From NCBI GenBank assembly GCA_020634575.1, contig JACKBM010000010.1, positions 62,001 to 126,000 of the forward strand: a stretch of 64,000 bases of DNA, given 5' to 3'. The notes beneath the pieces were generated by a model, which was not told the origin of the DNA, ran no database searches, and worked only from the letters and a program-made list of their open reading frames with translations. Below are positions 16,609 to 25,413 of this stretch, in pieces. The position numbers and the translations under genes were made by a program. This stretch comes from Ardenticatenales bacterium. GTDB taxonomy: Bacteria > Chloroflexota > Anaerolineae > Promineifilales > Promineifilaceae. Within the stretch, counting starts at the first letter, position 1. Each line of letters begins with the position of its first letter.

Positions 16609-16665
16609 CCTCCGGGAGGCCCTTCAGCTGTTGGCAAGAGCACCGCCTACTGGGCCTCCCGGAGG
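16609..16665 (+). terminator. inverted repeat after the shell genes, possible terminator
   Basis: Perfect 14-base arms CCTCCGGGAGGCCC (16609-16622) and GGGCCTCCCGGAGG (16652-16665), with about 29 bases between. No T-tract. It probably closes the second shell transcript. Confidence 0.5.
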
Positions 16666-16807
16666 TAGGGCGGCGCCGTCTCTTTAAACATTTTCTACGC
16701 TTTCTTCATAAGTTGCTTACAACTCATTTCTATACTGCCTGTAATTCAACGGAGAACACCCCGCACCCAATCGACAACGCGGGCAATGTGACAAACGGAG
16801 TATTAAG

Positions 16808-17734
16808 ATGAACAAGCTGACACGTTATGGATTAGTAATGGGCGCCGGGATTGCCCTTCTAGGTATGGGTGGTATCACCGCCGCCTTCGCGACTGGGACG
16901 GTCGCTGAAGTGGCCCAGAACCGGATTTCGGTGATGGCCCAGGTGCAAAACGAAAACAATGATAATGGTGCGCAGAACGGCGAGACCGTGCGCAATCGTG
17001 AAGAGTATCGCTTCCTCGAACGGGAAGAAATGAAGATCGTCGTGGCGGAAGCCCTGGGCATGACGGTGGCAGAGCTGGACGCGGCCCATGATGCGGGCCT
17101 GACGCTGGCTGAGATCGCCGAACAGCAGGGTGTAAGCCTGGACGAAGTTGAAGCAGCCATCTATGCAGCCAAGGTTGCGGCAATTGACGAAGCAGTGGCG
17201 GCTGGTGAAATCACCGCTGACCAGGCAGACGCGATTATCGCCCGGCTGGATCTGGCCCAGATCGCCCGGGATATCTTTGACCGGGATGAGATGCAGGCCA
17301 TTGTGGCCGATGTCCTCGGTGTGACAGTAGAAGAGCTGGAAGCCGCGCGGGCTGATGGCACGGCTCGGGAGCTGTTCCAGAACGCGGATCATGACGCGAT
17401 TCGGGCAGCGCTGGAAGCATATCGGGCTGAGAAGGTTCAGGAAGCGCTGGACGCCGGCCTGATTACCCAGGAGCAGGCAGATCAGCTGCTGGCAGGCCCG
17501 TTCCGCTTCGGTGTCCGCGGCCCCGGCATGGGCCCGGGTGGGCATCGTCCTGGTGGACATGGTGATGGTGCTGGTCCGATGAATGGTGATGGCGCCAACA
17601 ATGCCCAACAGAGTGGTTATGGTGATGGCACCTGCGACGGCACTTGTGATGGTACGATGGATGGCCCCGGCCCGAACGCTGGCGGCAATGGTACCGGTCA
17701 AGGCAACCAGAATGGCAATGGCCAGGATGCCTGA
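16808..17734 (+). CDS. secreted helical-repeat protein with Gly/Asn-rich tail
   Basis: 308 residues: signal peptide (GLVMGAGIALLGMGGITAAFA, cleavage about residue 29), a linker, then a helical region with two related units (EALGMTVAELDAAHDAG... and DVLGVTVEELEAARADG...). Each unit is followed by helices ending in AGEITADQADAIIARL or AGLITQEQADQLLAG. After residue 230 the tail is Gly/Asn/Asp-rich and contains GDGTCDGTCDGT. The LGMTxxEL..A units resemble short helical modules of secreted Chloroflexota and Firmicutes proteins; the function is unknown. The tail could bind metal or simply be disordered. It precedes a two-component pair, which may sense the same signal. Terminator at 17804. Confidence 0.75.
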   Translation: MNKLTRYGLVMGAGIALLGMGGITAAFATGTVAEVAQNRISVMAQVQNENNDNGAQNGETVRNREEYRFLEREEMKIVVAEALGMTVAELDAAHDAGLTLAEIAEQQGVSLDEVEAAIYAAKVAAIDEAVAAGEITADQADAIIARLDLAQIARDIFDRDEMQAIVADVLGVTVEELEAARADGTARELFQNADHDAIRAALEAYRAEKVQEALDAGLITQEQADQLLAGPFRFGVRGPGMGPGGHRPGGHGDGAGPMNGDGANNAQQSGYGDGTCDGTCDGTMDGPGPNAGGNGTGQGNQNGNGQDA

Positions 17735-17803
17735 GCCTCACGAATGAGCTAACAACCGATTGCCGAGGTAATCCTCCCTTCCGGTAATCACTTCCTCTCC
17801 AAA

Positions 17804-17833
17804 CAGGGCCCAGCACACGCTGGGCCCTGTTTT
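17804..17833 (+). terminator. rho-independent terminator
   Basis: Perfect 11-bp stem CAGGGCCCAGC / GCTGGGCCCTG, ACAC loop, then TTTT. It ends the transcript of the secreted helical protein. Confidence 0.85.
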
Positions 17834-17936
17834 GGTTCAGCATCCGCTATATTCCCTTCACAACTTCTTCATATTGCGGCAGTATTATGAGATTATCGTT
17901 GCTATAGATTGAGGTATAGCGGAGAAGGTTAGCAAG

Positions 17937-18620
17937 ATGAAGACGATTCTGGTTGTGGATGATGAGGAACGGCTCGTTTCTGTCGTCAAAGCTTATTTAC
18001 AGCAAAGTGGTTATCGGGTAGTGACGGCAAACAATGGACGGCAGGCGTTATTTGTGGCCCGCGAAGAAAAACCGGACCTGATCATCCTGGATCTGATGAT
18101 GCCGGAGATGGATGGGCAGGAGTTTATGCGGTTGCACCGCAAGGAACGCGAGACGCCGATCATCATCCTGACGGCCAAAGTGGAAGAAGATGATCGGGTC
18201 ATAGGTCTGGAGTTGGGGGCGGATGATTACGTGACCAAGCCTTTCAGCCCACGGGAGCTGGTTGCCCGAGTGCGGGCCGTCCTGCGCCGAATGGGGCAGC
18301 GGGAGCCGGACACCGAACTGTTACGGGTTGGCGACATCACGCTGGATCAGAGCAGCTACCTGGTCCGCGTGAAAGGGGAGCGAGTTGATCTGACTCGTTC
18401 AGAGTTTGATCTGTTGGCCACCCTGATGACCTCACCGGGCCGGGCTTTTTCCCGCATGGACCTGCTGGACCGGCTTCAGGGGGTGGCCTACGATGGCTAT
18501 GAGCGGACGATTGATGTCCACATCAAAAATTTGCGGGCCAAACTGGAAGATAATCCGCGCAAACCGACTTATATCGAGACTGTTTATGGGATTGGGTACC
18601 GCTTTTCGGTAGATTCTTGA
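17937..18620 (+). CDS. OmpR/PhoB-family response regulator
   Basis: 227 residues. Receiver domain about 1-117 with acidic DDEE at 8-11, phospho-acceptor Asp in LIILDLMMPEMDGQEF, Thr in ILTAK and Lys in VTKPFSPREL. Winged-helix DNA-binding domain about 130-225 (TRSEFDLLATLM, then YERTIDVHIKNLRAKLED and YGIGYRF). A cognate sensor kinase begins 44 bases downstream. The gene follows the secreted helical protein, whose expression it may control. The stimulus is unknown. Confidence 0.95.
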   Translation: MKTILVVDDEERLVSVVKAYLQQSGYRVVTANNGRQALFVAREEKPDLIILDLMMPEMDGQEFMRLHRKERETPIIILTAKVEEDDRVIGLELGADDYVTKPFSPRELVARVRAVLRRMGQREPDTELLRVGDITLDQSSYLVRVKGERVDLTRSEFDLLATLMTSPGRAFSRMDLLDRLQGVAYDGYERTIDVHIKNLRAKLEDNPRKPTYIETVYGIGYRFSVDS

Positions 18621-18663
18621 GAGGGACCGGCCGGTCAACCTTCCCCCACGCAACTGAGGCATC

Positions 18664-20040
18664 ATGCGTTCACTCAGCACCAAAATGATCGCTGCCTTTG
18701 TGGCAGTTAGCATAGTCACCATTGTCCTCACCGTCATGCTGGCGCGCGGCGCTTCCGCCCGGACGTTTCGCAATTTTGTTGAAGATCAGGTGCAGGGCAG
18801 CGTCGTCGAAGCGCTCCAGGGGTATTACGCGCGCAATGGGAGCTGGCGCGGCGTGGAGCAATATCACGTTCCCGGCCAATTTGTGCGTATTCCGGGGCGC
18901 GGCGCCGGCCGTTTTGCCAGTCCGGGCTTTATCCTGGTCGATAATGGTGGGGTGGTGCTCATTGGCACCCAGACAACCCCCGCCCGGACTGTCTTACCGG
19001 CGGAGACGCTGGCAGATGCGGTCCCGCTCATCATCAATGATGAGCAAGTGGGCAGCCTCGTGTTGCTGGATTCGTTGGGGGCGGAACTGGTGCCGCCGGA
19101 ACTGCTCACGGAGTTTAATGACCAGGTCGAAAGGGCTATATTCCTGGGTGGCGCCAGCGCCCTCGTGCTGGCCATTTTGATGGGGGCCCTTTTTACGCGC
19201 TCCTTGACGCGGCCGGTCCGCGAGCTGACCCAGGCCACCCGCCAGGTCGCTGCCGGTACGCTGGATGAACCGGTGCCGGTCCGGTCCCAGGATGAGCTGG
19301 GTGAGCTGGCCTATGCTTTTAACCAGATGAATGATTCCCTGCGCGAGTCCGAGCAGAAGCGGCGCCAGATGACGGCTGATATCGCCCATGATCTGCGCAC
19401 GCCACTAAGCGTCATTCTGGGGCATGCTGAGGGGGTGCGCGATGGCGTCCTGCCGGCCGAAGATGAGACGTTTTTCATTATTTACGACGAGGCGCAGCGG
19501 TTACAGCGGCTGGTGGAGGAGTTGCGCACGCTGTCGCTGGCTGACTCAGGTGAGCTGACGCTGACGCGCCGGCCGGTGGAGCCAATGGCTTTATTGGGCC
19601 GGGCCGCCGCGGCACATGGGCCGCAGGCGCAACAAAACAATGTCACCCTGCTAGTAGAAGGCGGCGACACGTTGCCCCCCGTCAATGTGGATGCGGATCG
19701 GATTGCCCAGGTGTTGGATAACCTGGTGAGCAATGCGCTGCGGTATACACCGGCCGGTGGCCGCATCATCCTCAGCGGCCAGCGCGTCAATGGCAATGTA
19801 CAACTGCGCGTCCAGGACACTGGCCCTGGCATCCCCTCACAAGACCTACCCCATCTGTTTGATCGCTTCTACCGGGCCGACAAATCGCGGCAACGCCACG
19901 CTGGCGGCTCTGGCCTTGGCCTGGCGATCGCGAAATCAATTGTGCAGAACCATGGGGGACGGATCTGGGCGGAAAGTCAGTTGGGTGACGGCTCTACCTT
20001 TGTTCTCGAACTGCCGCTGGCACAGCTGACGGCCCTTTAA
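18664..20040 (+). CDS. membrane sensor histidine kinase
   Basis: 458 residues: N-terminal membrane helix (about 5-27), an extracytoplasmic sensor region to about residue 155, second membrane helix (about 156-180, FLGGASALVLAILMGALF), HAMP (RPVRELTQATRQVAAG), HisKA with the phospho-acceptor His in DIAHDLRTPLSVILGH, and a HATPase with VLDNLVSNALRYTP, DTGPGIP, FYR and GGSGLGLAIAKSIV. It is paired with the upstream response regulator. The sensor segment has no family I recognise. Confidence 0.95.
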   Translation: MRSLSTKMIAAFVAVSIVTIVLTVMLARGASARTFRNFVEDQVQGSVVEALQGYYARNGSWRGVEQYHVPGQFVRIPGRGAGRFASPGFILVDNGGVVLIGTQTTPARTVLPAETLADAVPLIINDEQVGSLVLLDSLGAELVPPELLTEFNDQVERAIFLGGASALVLAILMGALFTRSLTRPVRELTQATRQVAAGTLDEPVPVRSQDELGELAYAFNQMNDSLRESEQKRRQMTADIAHDLRTPLSVILGHAEGVRDGVLPAEDETFFIIYDEAQRLQRLVEELRTLSLADSGELTLTRRPVEPMALLGRAAAAHGPQAQQNNVTLLVEGGDTLPPVNVDADRIAQVLDNLVSNALRYTPAGGRIILSGQRVNGNVQLRVQDTGPGIPSQDLPHLFDRFYRADKSRQRHAGGSGLGLAIAKSIVQNHGGRIWAESQLGDGSTFVLELPLAQLTAL

Positions 20041-20047
20041 AAGGCAA

Positions 20048-20074
20048 ATGCCAGGCCATTGTTGGCCTGGCATT
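20048..20074 (+). terminator. rho-independent-like hairpin
   Basis: Perfect 10-bp stem ATGCCAGGCC / GGCCTGGCAT with a 6-base loop, 7 bases after the kinase stop. Only two Ts follow (TTCC), so it is a weak intrinsic terminator but well placed. Confidence 0.6.
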
Positions 20075-20150
20075 CCCCTGAGTCCGTCAGGATGACGCCA
20101 TATCCGGCTGGCGCCGTCCTGGCGGGTAGTGGGCCAGGGGCCCGGTAGCG

Positions 20151-20348
20151 CTAGAACCGATCGAAATAGGCGTTCACTTCGTTTTCAGCGTGTTCACGGG
20201 TGTAACCGTAACGCTCCTGAATGCGGCCCAGCAGCTTCTCGTACTCACCTTCGATGACGTCCAGGTCGTCGTTGGTCAGCTTGCCCCATTGTTTTTGTAC
20301 TTCGCCGCGAAACTGCTTCCAGTTACCTTGCAGGATATCTTTGTTCAT
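20151..20348 (-). CDS. csbD: CsbD-like stress response protein
   Basis: 65 residues: MNKDILQGNWKQFRGEVQKQ, WGKLTNDDLDVIEG, then YEKLLGRIQERYGYTREHAE, the conserved CsbD layout. These small hydrophilic proteins are general-stress induced in many bacteria; the molecular role is unknown. A GGAGG lies upstream of the ATG. The gene is convergent with the sensor kinase and divergent from the next kinase at 20535. Confidence 0.95.
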   Translation of the reverse strand: MNKDILQGNWKQFRGEVQKQWGKLTNDDLDVIEGEYEKLLGRIQERYGYTREHAENEVNAYFDRF

Positions 20349-20497
20349 TCTAGTTTTGCCTCCAGAATTTCGACCACGTCGTCGGAACGACGGGTAAGGG
20401 ATTGCGAATTAATCTGCTTACACTTTACCGGAGACCGACGCTGACCTGAATGGGTCATGATATATGGCCCAGGCATACAAAGGATATATCCCGTCCA

Positions 20498-20526
20498 TTG
20501 GTTGTCGCTGGCGGATCGCTTATAAT
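20498..20526 (+). promoter_or_regulatory. sigma70-type promoter, leaderless start of the NarX-like kinase
   Basis: TTGGTT at 20498-20503, 17-base spacer, perfect TATAAT at 20521-20526. Transcription should begin about 20533, at or next to the ATG at 20535, so the message would be leaderless. Confidence 0.6.
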
Positions 20527-20534
20527 CCTTCCTG

Positions 20535-22139
20535 ATGGATGGGCGGCAACTACCCAATCAGATGGATGAAGGACCCGTTTCGGCGGGTTTCTTTCACGCG
20601 CTTTTTGAAGATGCCCCGTTGGGCAAACTCGTCCTCGATCTGGGCCTGCACATTGTCAAGGGCAACGGCCAGATCGCTATCCTCCTCAAACGCAAAAAAA
20701 CGGAAATACTGGGCCTACCGCTGACGGCCCTAATCGAACCTGATGATCTGCAGACGCATGCGGCATGGCTAGAGAGCCTGCGTGATCCTGAAAGTTTGCC
20801 GGAGCCAGCCAGCCTGCGTCTGCGGCACGAGGCCGGCCCGCTCTGGTGCTTATTGCGGCCAGCCCGGATCGTTTCCCAGGAAAGCGATGCGCCTGTGATT
20901 CTGCTGATAGTCGAGGACATCAGTCAGTCGCGGGATGAGAGCCGGCAATGGCAACAAGAACGGCGCCATCTTCAGCTGCTAAATGAGCTGCTGCTTAAGG
21001 GGCTGGTCCAGGACATCCGGCCGGCGGAGACGGCACAGGAAGCGCTTTCGCTGATCATCAATAACCTGTCTGTGCTGCGGGGCGAGATGTTTATCTTGCG
21101 CCAGCAGAAATTGAGCGTGTTGGCTCTGGCCGGTTATGTCGAAAGCGATCTGACGAAGCGCCAGACCCAGGTCGAGCAGCGTTTTCAGCAGGCGGCCGTG
21201 CAACATGTGTTGGAGTCTGGCAAGGGGTTGACGGTGCCGGATGTGAACTGCCAGGATTACTGGCTGCCGATTCCTGATCTGGATGATGAGATCTGTTCCG
21301 TGGCGATGCTGCCCTTGATGGCGAATAAACGAATCATCGGCGTTATGAGCCTGTTAAGTGATGAGGCCAACTATTTCACGGAGGAACGGTTACCCTGGCT
21401 GACAGCGGTAGCCGCAACCGTGGCGACGTCGTTGAACAACGCCAATCTGATCTTTCAGATCCGGCGGGGGCGGGAGCGTTTGCAGCAGTTAACCGGCCGG
21501 ATCGTCCGCGCTCAGGAAGAGGAACGACGGCGTGTCTCCCGGGCCCTGCATGACGAGACCGGGCAGGCGATGATCACCCTCCAACTCTGTCTGGATGGCA
21601 TCCGGTCGGAACTGGCAGATGAGAACCCGCTCCAGGAAAAGCTGGCTGAAGCAAACCGGCTCCTCGTCGAGACCTCGGCCATGCTCGGGCGGATGGCGCA
21701 TAGCCTCTGCCCACCCGAATTGGCCAGCCTTGGCCTGAACGCCGCCCTGGAATCTCTGTGCGAGGAATATGCCCGGCACGTCCCCTACGCCATCAGCTAC
21801 ATTGGCAGCAGCCAGGTTGAGGATCTGCCCGAAGATCTGGGCATCAGCTTCTACCGCTGCTTACAGGAATCGCTGACGAATATCACCAAACATTCTCAGG
21901 CAACTCAGGTCCAGGTTACGCTGCGCGCCAGCGAGGATGAAATCATCCTGACGATCACGGATAACGGCCACGGCTTCCCCCTTGTGCAACTGCTGGAGGA
22001 GGAAGTGAATTCGGTTACGCTGGGTATCCTGGGCATGAAAGAACGCTTTGAGAGTCATAAAGGGCATGTCGACATCCAGTCGTCACCGGATGGTACCACG
22101 CTCGTTGCCCAGGCTCCCCGGCCTAACACCGACGCATGA
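20535..22139 (+). CDS. NarX/DegS-type histidine kinase with PAS-like and GAF-like domains
   Basis: 534 residues, no membrane segment. A PAS-like region at about 15-135 is followed by a coiled linker, a GAF-like domain at about 150-310 (QEALSLIINNLSVLRGEMFILR, then VAMLPLMANKRIIGVMSLL), a HisKA_3 dimerisation domain with the His in SRALHDETGQAM, and a HATPase (LQESLTNITKHSQATQVQV, DNGHGF, LGILGMKERFESHKGHVDI). It is cytoplasmic, so it probably senses a small ligand or redox state through GAF/PAS. Its stop overlaps the next response regulator (ATGA), its clear partner. An in-frame ATG at 20535 fits the promoter. Confidence 0.93.
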   Translation: MDGRQLPNQMDEGPVSAGFFHALFEDAPLGKLVLDLGLHIVKGNGQIAILLKRKKTEILGLPLTALIEPDDLQTHAAWLESLRDPESLPEPASLRLRHEAGPLWCLLRPARIVSQESDAPVILLIVEDISQSRDESRQWQQERRHLQLLNELLLKGLVQDIRPAETAQEALSLIINNLSVLRGEMFILRQQKLSVLALAGYVESDLTKRQTQVEQRFQQAAVQHVLESGKGLTVPDVNCQDYWLPIPDLDDEICSVAMLPLMANKRIIGVMSLLSDEANYFTEERLPWLTAVAATVATSLNNANLIFQIRRGRERLQQLTGRIVRAQEEERRRVSRALHDETGQAMITLQLCLDGIRSELADENPLQEKLAEANRLLVETSAMLGRMAHSLCPPELASLGLNAALESLCEEYARHVPYAISYIGSSQVEDLPEDLGISFYRCLQESLTNITKHSQATQVQVTLRASEDEIILTITDNGHGFPLVQLLEEEVNSVTLGILGMKERFESHKGHVDIQSSPDGTTLVAQAPRPNTDA

Positions 22140-22786
22140 AAACGGTTGTCATAGCCGATGATCATCAGCTTGTCCGGGAAGGGATCCGGGCGCTGCTTGA
22201 TAAGCAGCCTGGCATCGAGGTTGTTGGTGAAGCCGCCGATGGGGTGGCGGCGGTTGCCCTTGTCAAGAAACTGGCGCCGGACTTTGTCATTATGGATCTG
22301 GCGATGCCCAAACAAGATGGTCTCCAGGCGACGCGGCAGGTGCGCAAACTGGGTGGGCCGACAGAAGTGATTATCCTGTCCATGCATGCTCGGCCGGCCT
22401 TTGTCCAACAGGCGTTGCGGCGCGGCGCCCGGGCTTACCTGCTCAAGAGCGCCATTAGCGAGGAGTTAATGGCGGCCCTGGCGGCGGCAGAACAGGGGGA
22501 AACCTACCTGAGCCAGGCTGTGAGCGAGGGGCTACAGGATAACTGGCTGTCCTTGCAGGATGATACCGGCAGCCTCGCTCTTGGGGAGAGTCTGACTGAA
22601 CGCGAACGCCAGGTGCTGCAGCTCATCGCCGAAGGGCACACCAATAACGAGATCGCGGCATTGCTGACCGTTACTGCCAAGACAGTCAGCAAACATCGTA
22701 CCAGCCTGATGGCCAAGCTGGACGTTCATGATTTGCCTGGTTTGATGCGGGCGGCCATCAAGCACAACCTCATTTTTGTCTCCTGA
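22136..22786 (+). CDS. NarL/FixJ-family response regulator
   Basis: 216 residues: receiver about 1-120 with DDHQ near the start, phospho-acceptor in FVIMDLAMPKQDG, Ser in ILSMH and Lys in YLLKSAI; LuxR-type helix-turn-helix about 150-212 (LTERERQVLQLIAEGHTNNEIAALL, then VSKHRTSLMAKL). It overlaps the upstream kinase by 4 bases, so the pair is translationally coupled. Confidence 0.96.
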   Translation: MKTVVIADDHQLVREGIRALLDKQPGIEVVGEAADGVAAVALVKKLAPDFVIMDLAMPKQDGLQATRQVRKLGGPTEVIILSMHARPAFVQQALRRGARAYLLKSAISEELMAALAAAEQGETYLSQAVSEGLQDNWLSLQDDTGSLALGESLTERERQVLQLIAEGHTNNEIAALLTVTAKTVSKHRTSLMAKLDVHDLPGLMRAAIKHNLIFVS

Positions 22787-22953
22787 TTTTCACAATTGAG
22801 CTGGATAAAGGTCACAGAATTGGCCTGTGCCCCCAAAAATGGGGTCATTTCCCCATGCCACTGGGCTGTGCCCGTGCGAATATCTTTATGGGTTCGGTTG
22901 CTTACGCAGTTCAGGATCCTGTAGCGGGTAGGTCTGGCTTCCAAAGGAGAACC

Positions 22954-23625
22954 ATGAGAATACGCTTGATCTTGTTGGGTGAGACCGAGCTGATTAACGC
23001 CTTTATTTGTGATGCCCTGAGGGCGCATCCGGATATTGAAGTCATTGAAACATTAACTTCGCTGGCGGAACTAAGGCGACTGCTTGAAGACCAGATCTGT
23101 GACGTCGTGATGATTCATGCGCGTGATGGGCGTCATCTGGGGCTATCCGCAGTCTACTGGTTGAACAACAATTATCCGAAGTTACGGGCGCTGGTCTTTG
23201 ATCTGCCATTGGTGGCGGGCATCATCGTACCTTACCTGGAAGCCGGGGCGCGTGGTTATGTGTCTCGCGAAGATAATGTGGCTGAAATGGTGCGCAAGAT
23301 CCAGGGTGTGTATGAAAACCGGCCGGTCATCTGCCCCGAGATCACCGGGCTTCTCATGGTGCGGCTTACCGAATTGGCCGAAAACCGCGGGAATCCGGGC
23401 ATGAATCTGCGAATGGTGGCAAAATTAACCCGGCGTGAACGGGAAGTTCTCTGTCTACTGGGCCAGGAACTGAGCAATCAGGAAATAGCCGCCCAGTTGT
23501 TCATTGAGTTGGGTACGGTCAAAAATCACGTCCACCGCATCTTGAAAAAACTTAAGGTAGGCAGCCGTCATGAAGCTGTCGCCTTTTTACCGGTCCTTGA
23601 AACATGGCGGAACCAGCGCTATTGA
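22954..23625 (+). CDS. LuxR-family regulator with receiver lacking the phospho-acceptor
   Basis: 223 residues from the ATG at 22954, chosen for AAAGGAG 5 bases upstream. The N-terminal domain has a receiver-like fold (IRLILLGETELINAF, ICDVVMIHARDGR, LRALVFDLPLVAGIIVPYLEAGARGYV), but the acidic pocket and the phospho-acceptor Asp are missing: the usual LLDVRMP region is IHARDG. The DNA-binding domain is intact (LTRREREVLCLLGQELSNQEIAAQL and VKNHVHRILKKL). It probably acts without phosphorylation, by ligand or protein contact. Follows the NarX/NarL pair on the same strand. Confidence 0.88.
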   Translation: MRIRLILLGETELINAFICDALRAHPDIEVIETLTSLAELRRLLEDQICDVVMIHARDGRHLGLSAVYWLNNNYPKLRALVFDLPLVAGIIVPYLEAGARGYVSREDNVAEMVRKIQGVYENRPVICPEITGLLMVRLTELAENRGNPGMNLRMVAKLTRREREVLCLLGQELSNQEIAAQLFIELGTVKNHVHRILKKLKVGSRHEAVAFLPVLETWRNQRY

Positions 23626-23689
23626 GTGAGTGTAACTCTGGCGCAGTGGGCAAGAGATTGCCACAACGGCTTTTAGAAGCTTAGGAATA

Positions 23690-24268
23690 ATGATGGAACA
23701 AGACGCTATATTTGTCTCGCGCGAACTTGATATCGTCGAGCTAATGATTACATCGCTGCCAGATTATCTGGTTTTCGATGGTATTTTTTATCCCCTGACC
23801 GGCGCCTCATTGCCCCGGCTCACCCTGGGCAGCCTGCTGATGCGGCTCTATCGTCTGGGGGCCATCGCCGACAGCCTGGAGCCTGATGCCGCCCAACGGC
23901 TAAAAACCGCCTGTAATCGATTTGCGGCGCTGATCCCGAACAACCAGGTCGCCATTGAGCAGAAGGCGGGTGCTGAACTGGATATGCGTCTGCAGCAATG
24001 GGAATCGGCCAATATTGAATGGCGTGATAAAGGTGCTGAAGAGGGTTTCTGGCAGAACAATGTTGAGATCCGCACCATTATCAATGCGCTTGTCAGCTTT
24101 TTGCAAAAGGCGCCTTTTCATGTGCATGTGGCCCAGGTAGAAGAGATGCTGGCAACGGATTCGTTGTGGCAGGCTGTCTGGCACAGTGGTCCCTTTGTCT
24201 GGGCCGAGGTCTGGGAGCCAGCCTACCCGAAAGCCCACTACTGGTGGCTCTATGGAGAGCCAGGGTAG
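23690..24268 (+). CDS. unknown protein
   Basis: 192 residues, soluble and mostly helical. No signal peptide or recognisable domain. Features: LDIVELMITSLPDYLVFDGIFYPL at the N-terminus, a charged centre (LDMRLQQWESANIEWRDKGAE), and a Trp-rich end (VWAEVWEPAYPKAHYWWLYG). A second ATG lies one codon downstream and has better spacing to AGGAA. The 3' end overlaps the convergent AI-2E gene by about 19 bases. No role can be given. Confidence 0.65.
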   Translation: MMEQDAIFVSRELDIVELMITSLPDYLVFDGIFYPLTGASLPRLTLGSLLMRLYRLGAIADSLEPDAAQRLKTACNRFAALIPNNQVAIEQKAGAELDMRLQQWESANIEWRDKGAEEGFWQNNVEIRTIINALVSFLQKAPFHVHVAQVEEMLATDSLWQAVWHSGPFVWAEVWEPAYPKAHYWWLYGEPG

Positions 24269-25413
24269 CGTTCCGCCTCTGCCAACAGCTGACCCAGCCG
24301 GGCCACGATATTGCGCAGGGCCGGCTGGACAGCCTCCGGGTCCAGGCGCTCTTGTAAGGCGGCGTAGCGGTCATGCAACTCAGAAAGTTGAATGTTTGAT
24401 TCGCGGTAGGCCAGATAAGCGGTAAACAACTGGTTGCCGATGACGGTAAGCGTTGCCGCCAACAAGGGGGCAAACAGGATTCCCCCAGCGCCGATCGCCT
24501 CAACCAGAGGGACGGTGATGAGCAGGATGACAAGGTAAGGTTGGCGCTGCCGGCCAGACCAGCGTGGCTCCAGGACATGCTCCAGCAGGAAGCTGATCAC
24601 CAAGACCAGTACGAGGGCCAGCAAGCCTAACCAGGCTGATTCGATGGCGCCCAGAATAAACGCGGCCAGCGCCGTGATCAGACTGCCGAGTAGGGGAATA
24701 AAGGCGGCTATACCGGCGATCACGCCCAACGCCAGCGGATAGTCCAGGCCAATCAGCGCGCTCACAAGGGTCAGCAAAATCGCAGCGATGATGCTCTGGC
24801 GCACCTTGCCCCGCAGGTAAGCCCCCAGTACTTCTTCCGTTTCCCGCCAGATGGAGCGGGCGACGGCCCGATTGTTGGCCGGCAAGACAGCCAGCCAGAA
24901 CCTTTCCAGACGATTCTGTTCAATGCTCCAATAGGCGCTAAGCGCCAGCAACAAAACAAGTGTGCCCAGGAAAGTCAGCAGCTGCTGGGAGAGGGTGACA
25001 ACCGCTGGCAGCAACTGCTCCAGCGCCTGCTCGTCTGCGGGTACAGAGAGAAACGTGGCTGGTAGTCGCTCTGCGAGCCCCTGTTGCCAGCCTGTGCTCA
25101 TTGACCAGCGCTGCCAGATAACCTGATACTCGAGGACCAACCGGTTGGCCGTATTGTTTAGATCGGTAATCACCTGGTCGCCAGTGAACAAGACGATGGC
25201 TAAAAGGATCAGGATCAGGCCAAGGTAGGTCAGCAAATGGGCCAGGCCGATGGGGACATGCCGCGCGGTGAGACGGGTGATTACCGGCCGGAGCGCCGCC
25301 GCCACAATCACGGCAAAAAGAAAGAGCAACACAACCAGGCGGAACTGCCAGAAAATCACGAGAAGCGCCAGGGTGCTCAAGACAATGACGCTATAACGGG
25401 CCAGCTTTGTCAT
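24250..25413 (-). CDS. AI-2E/PerM-family membrane transporter
   Basis: 387 residues with about eight membrane segments in the order of the AI-2E (PerM/TqsA) family: an N-terminal pair (VIVLSTLALLVIFWQF and LVVLLFLFAVIVAAAL), a soluble middle region, then a C-terminal block including LGVIAGIAAFIPLLGSLI and ALVLVLVISFLLEHVLEPRW. The VxxLGxFIPxxG-like region is kept as FIPLLG. The cytoplasmic C-terminus is charged. Members export diverse small molecules or couple to sodium; the substrate here is unknown. Overlaps its upstream paralogue by 4 bases. Confidence 0.9.
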   Translation of the reverse strand: MTKLARYSVIVLSTLALLVIFWQFRLVVLLFLFAVIVAAALRPVITRLTARHVPIGLAHLLTYLGLILILLAIVLFTGDQVITDLNNTANRLVLEYQVIWQRWSMSTGWQQGLAERLPATFLSVPADEQALEQLLPAVVTLSQQLLTFLGTLVLLLALSAYWSIEQNRLERFWLAVLPANNRAVARSIWRETEEVLGAYLRGKVRQSIIAAILLTLVSALIGLDYPLALGVIAGIAAFIPLLGSLITALAAFILGAIESAWLGLLALVLVLVISFLLEHVLEPRWSGRQRQPYLVILLITVPLVEAIGAGGILFAPLLAATLTVIGNQLFTAYLAYRESNIQLSELHDRYAALQERLDPEAVQPALRNIVARLGQLLAEAERYPGSP

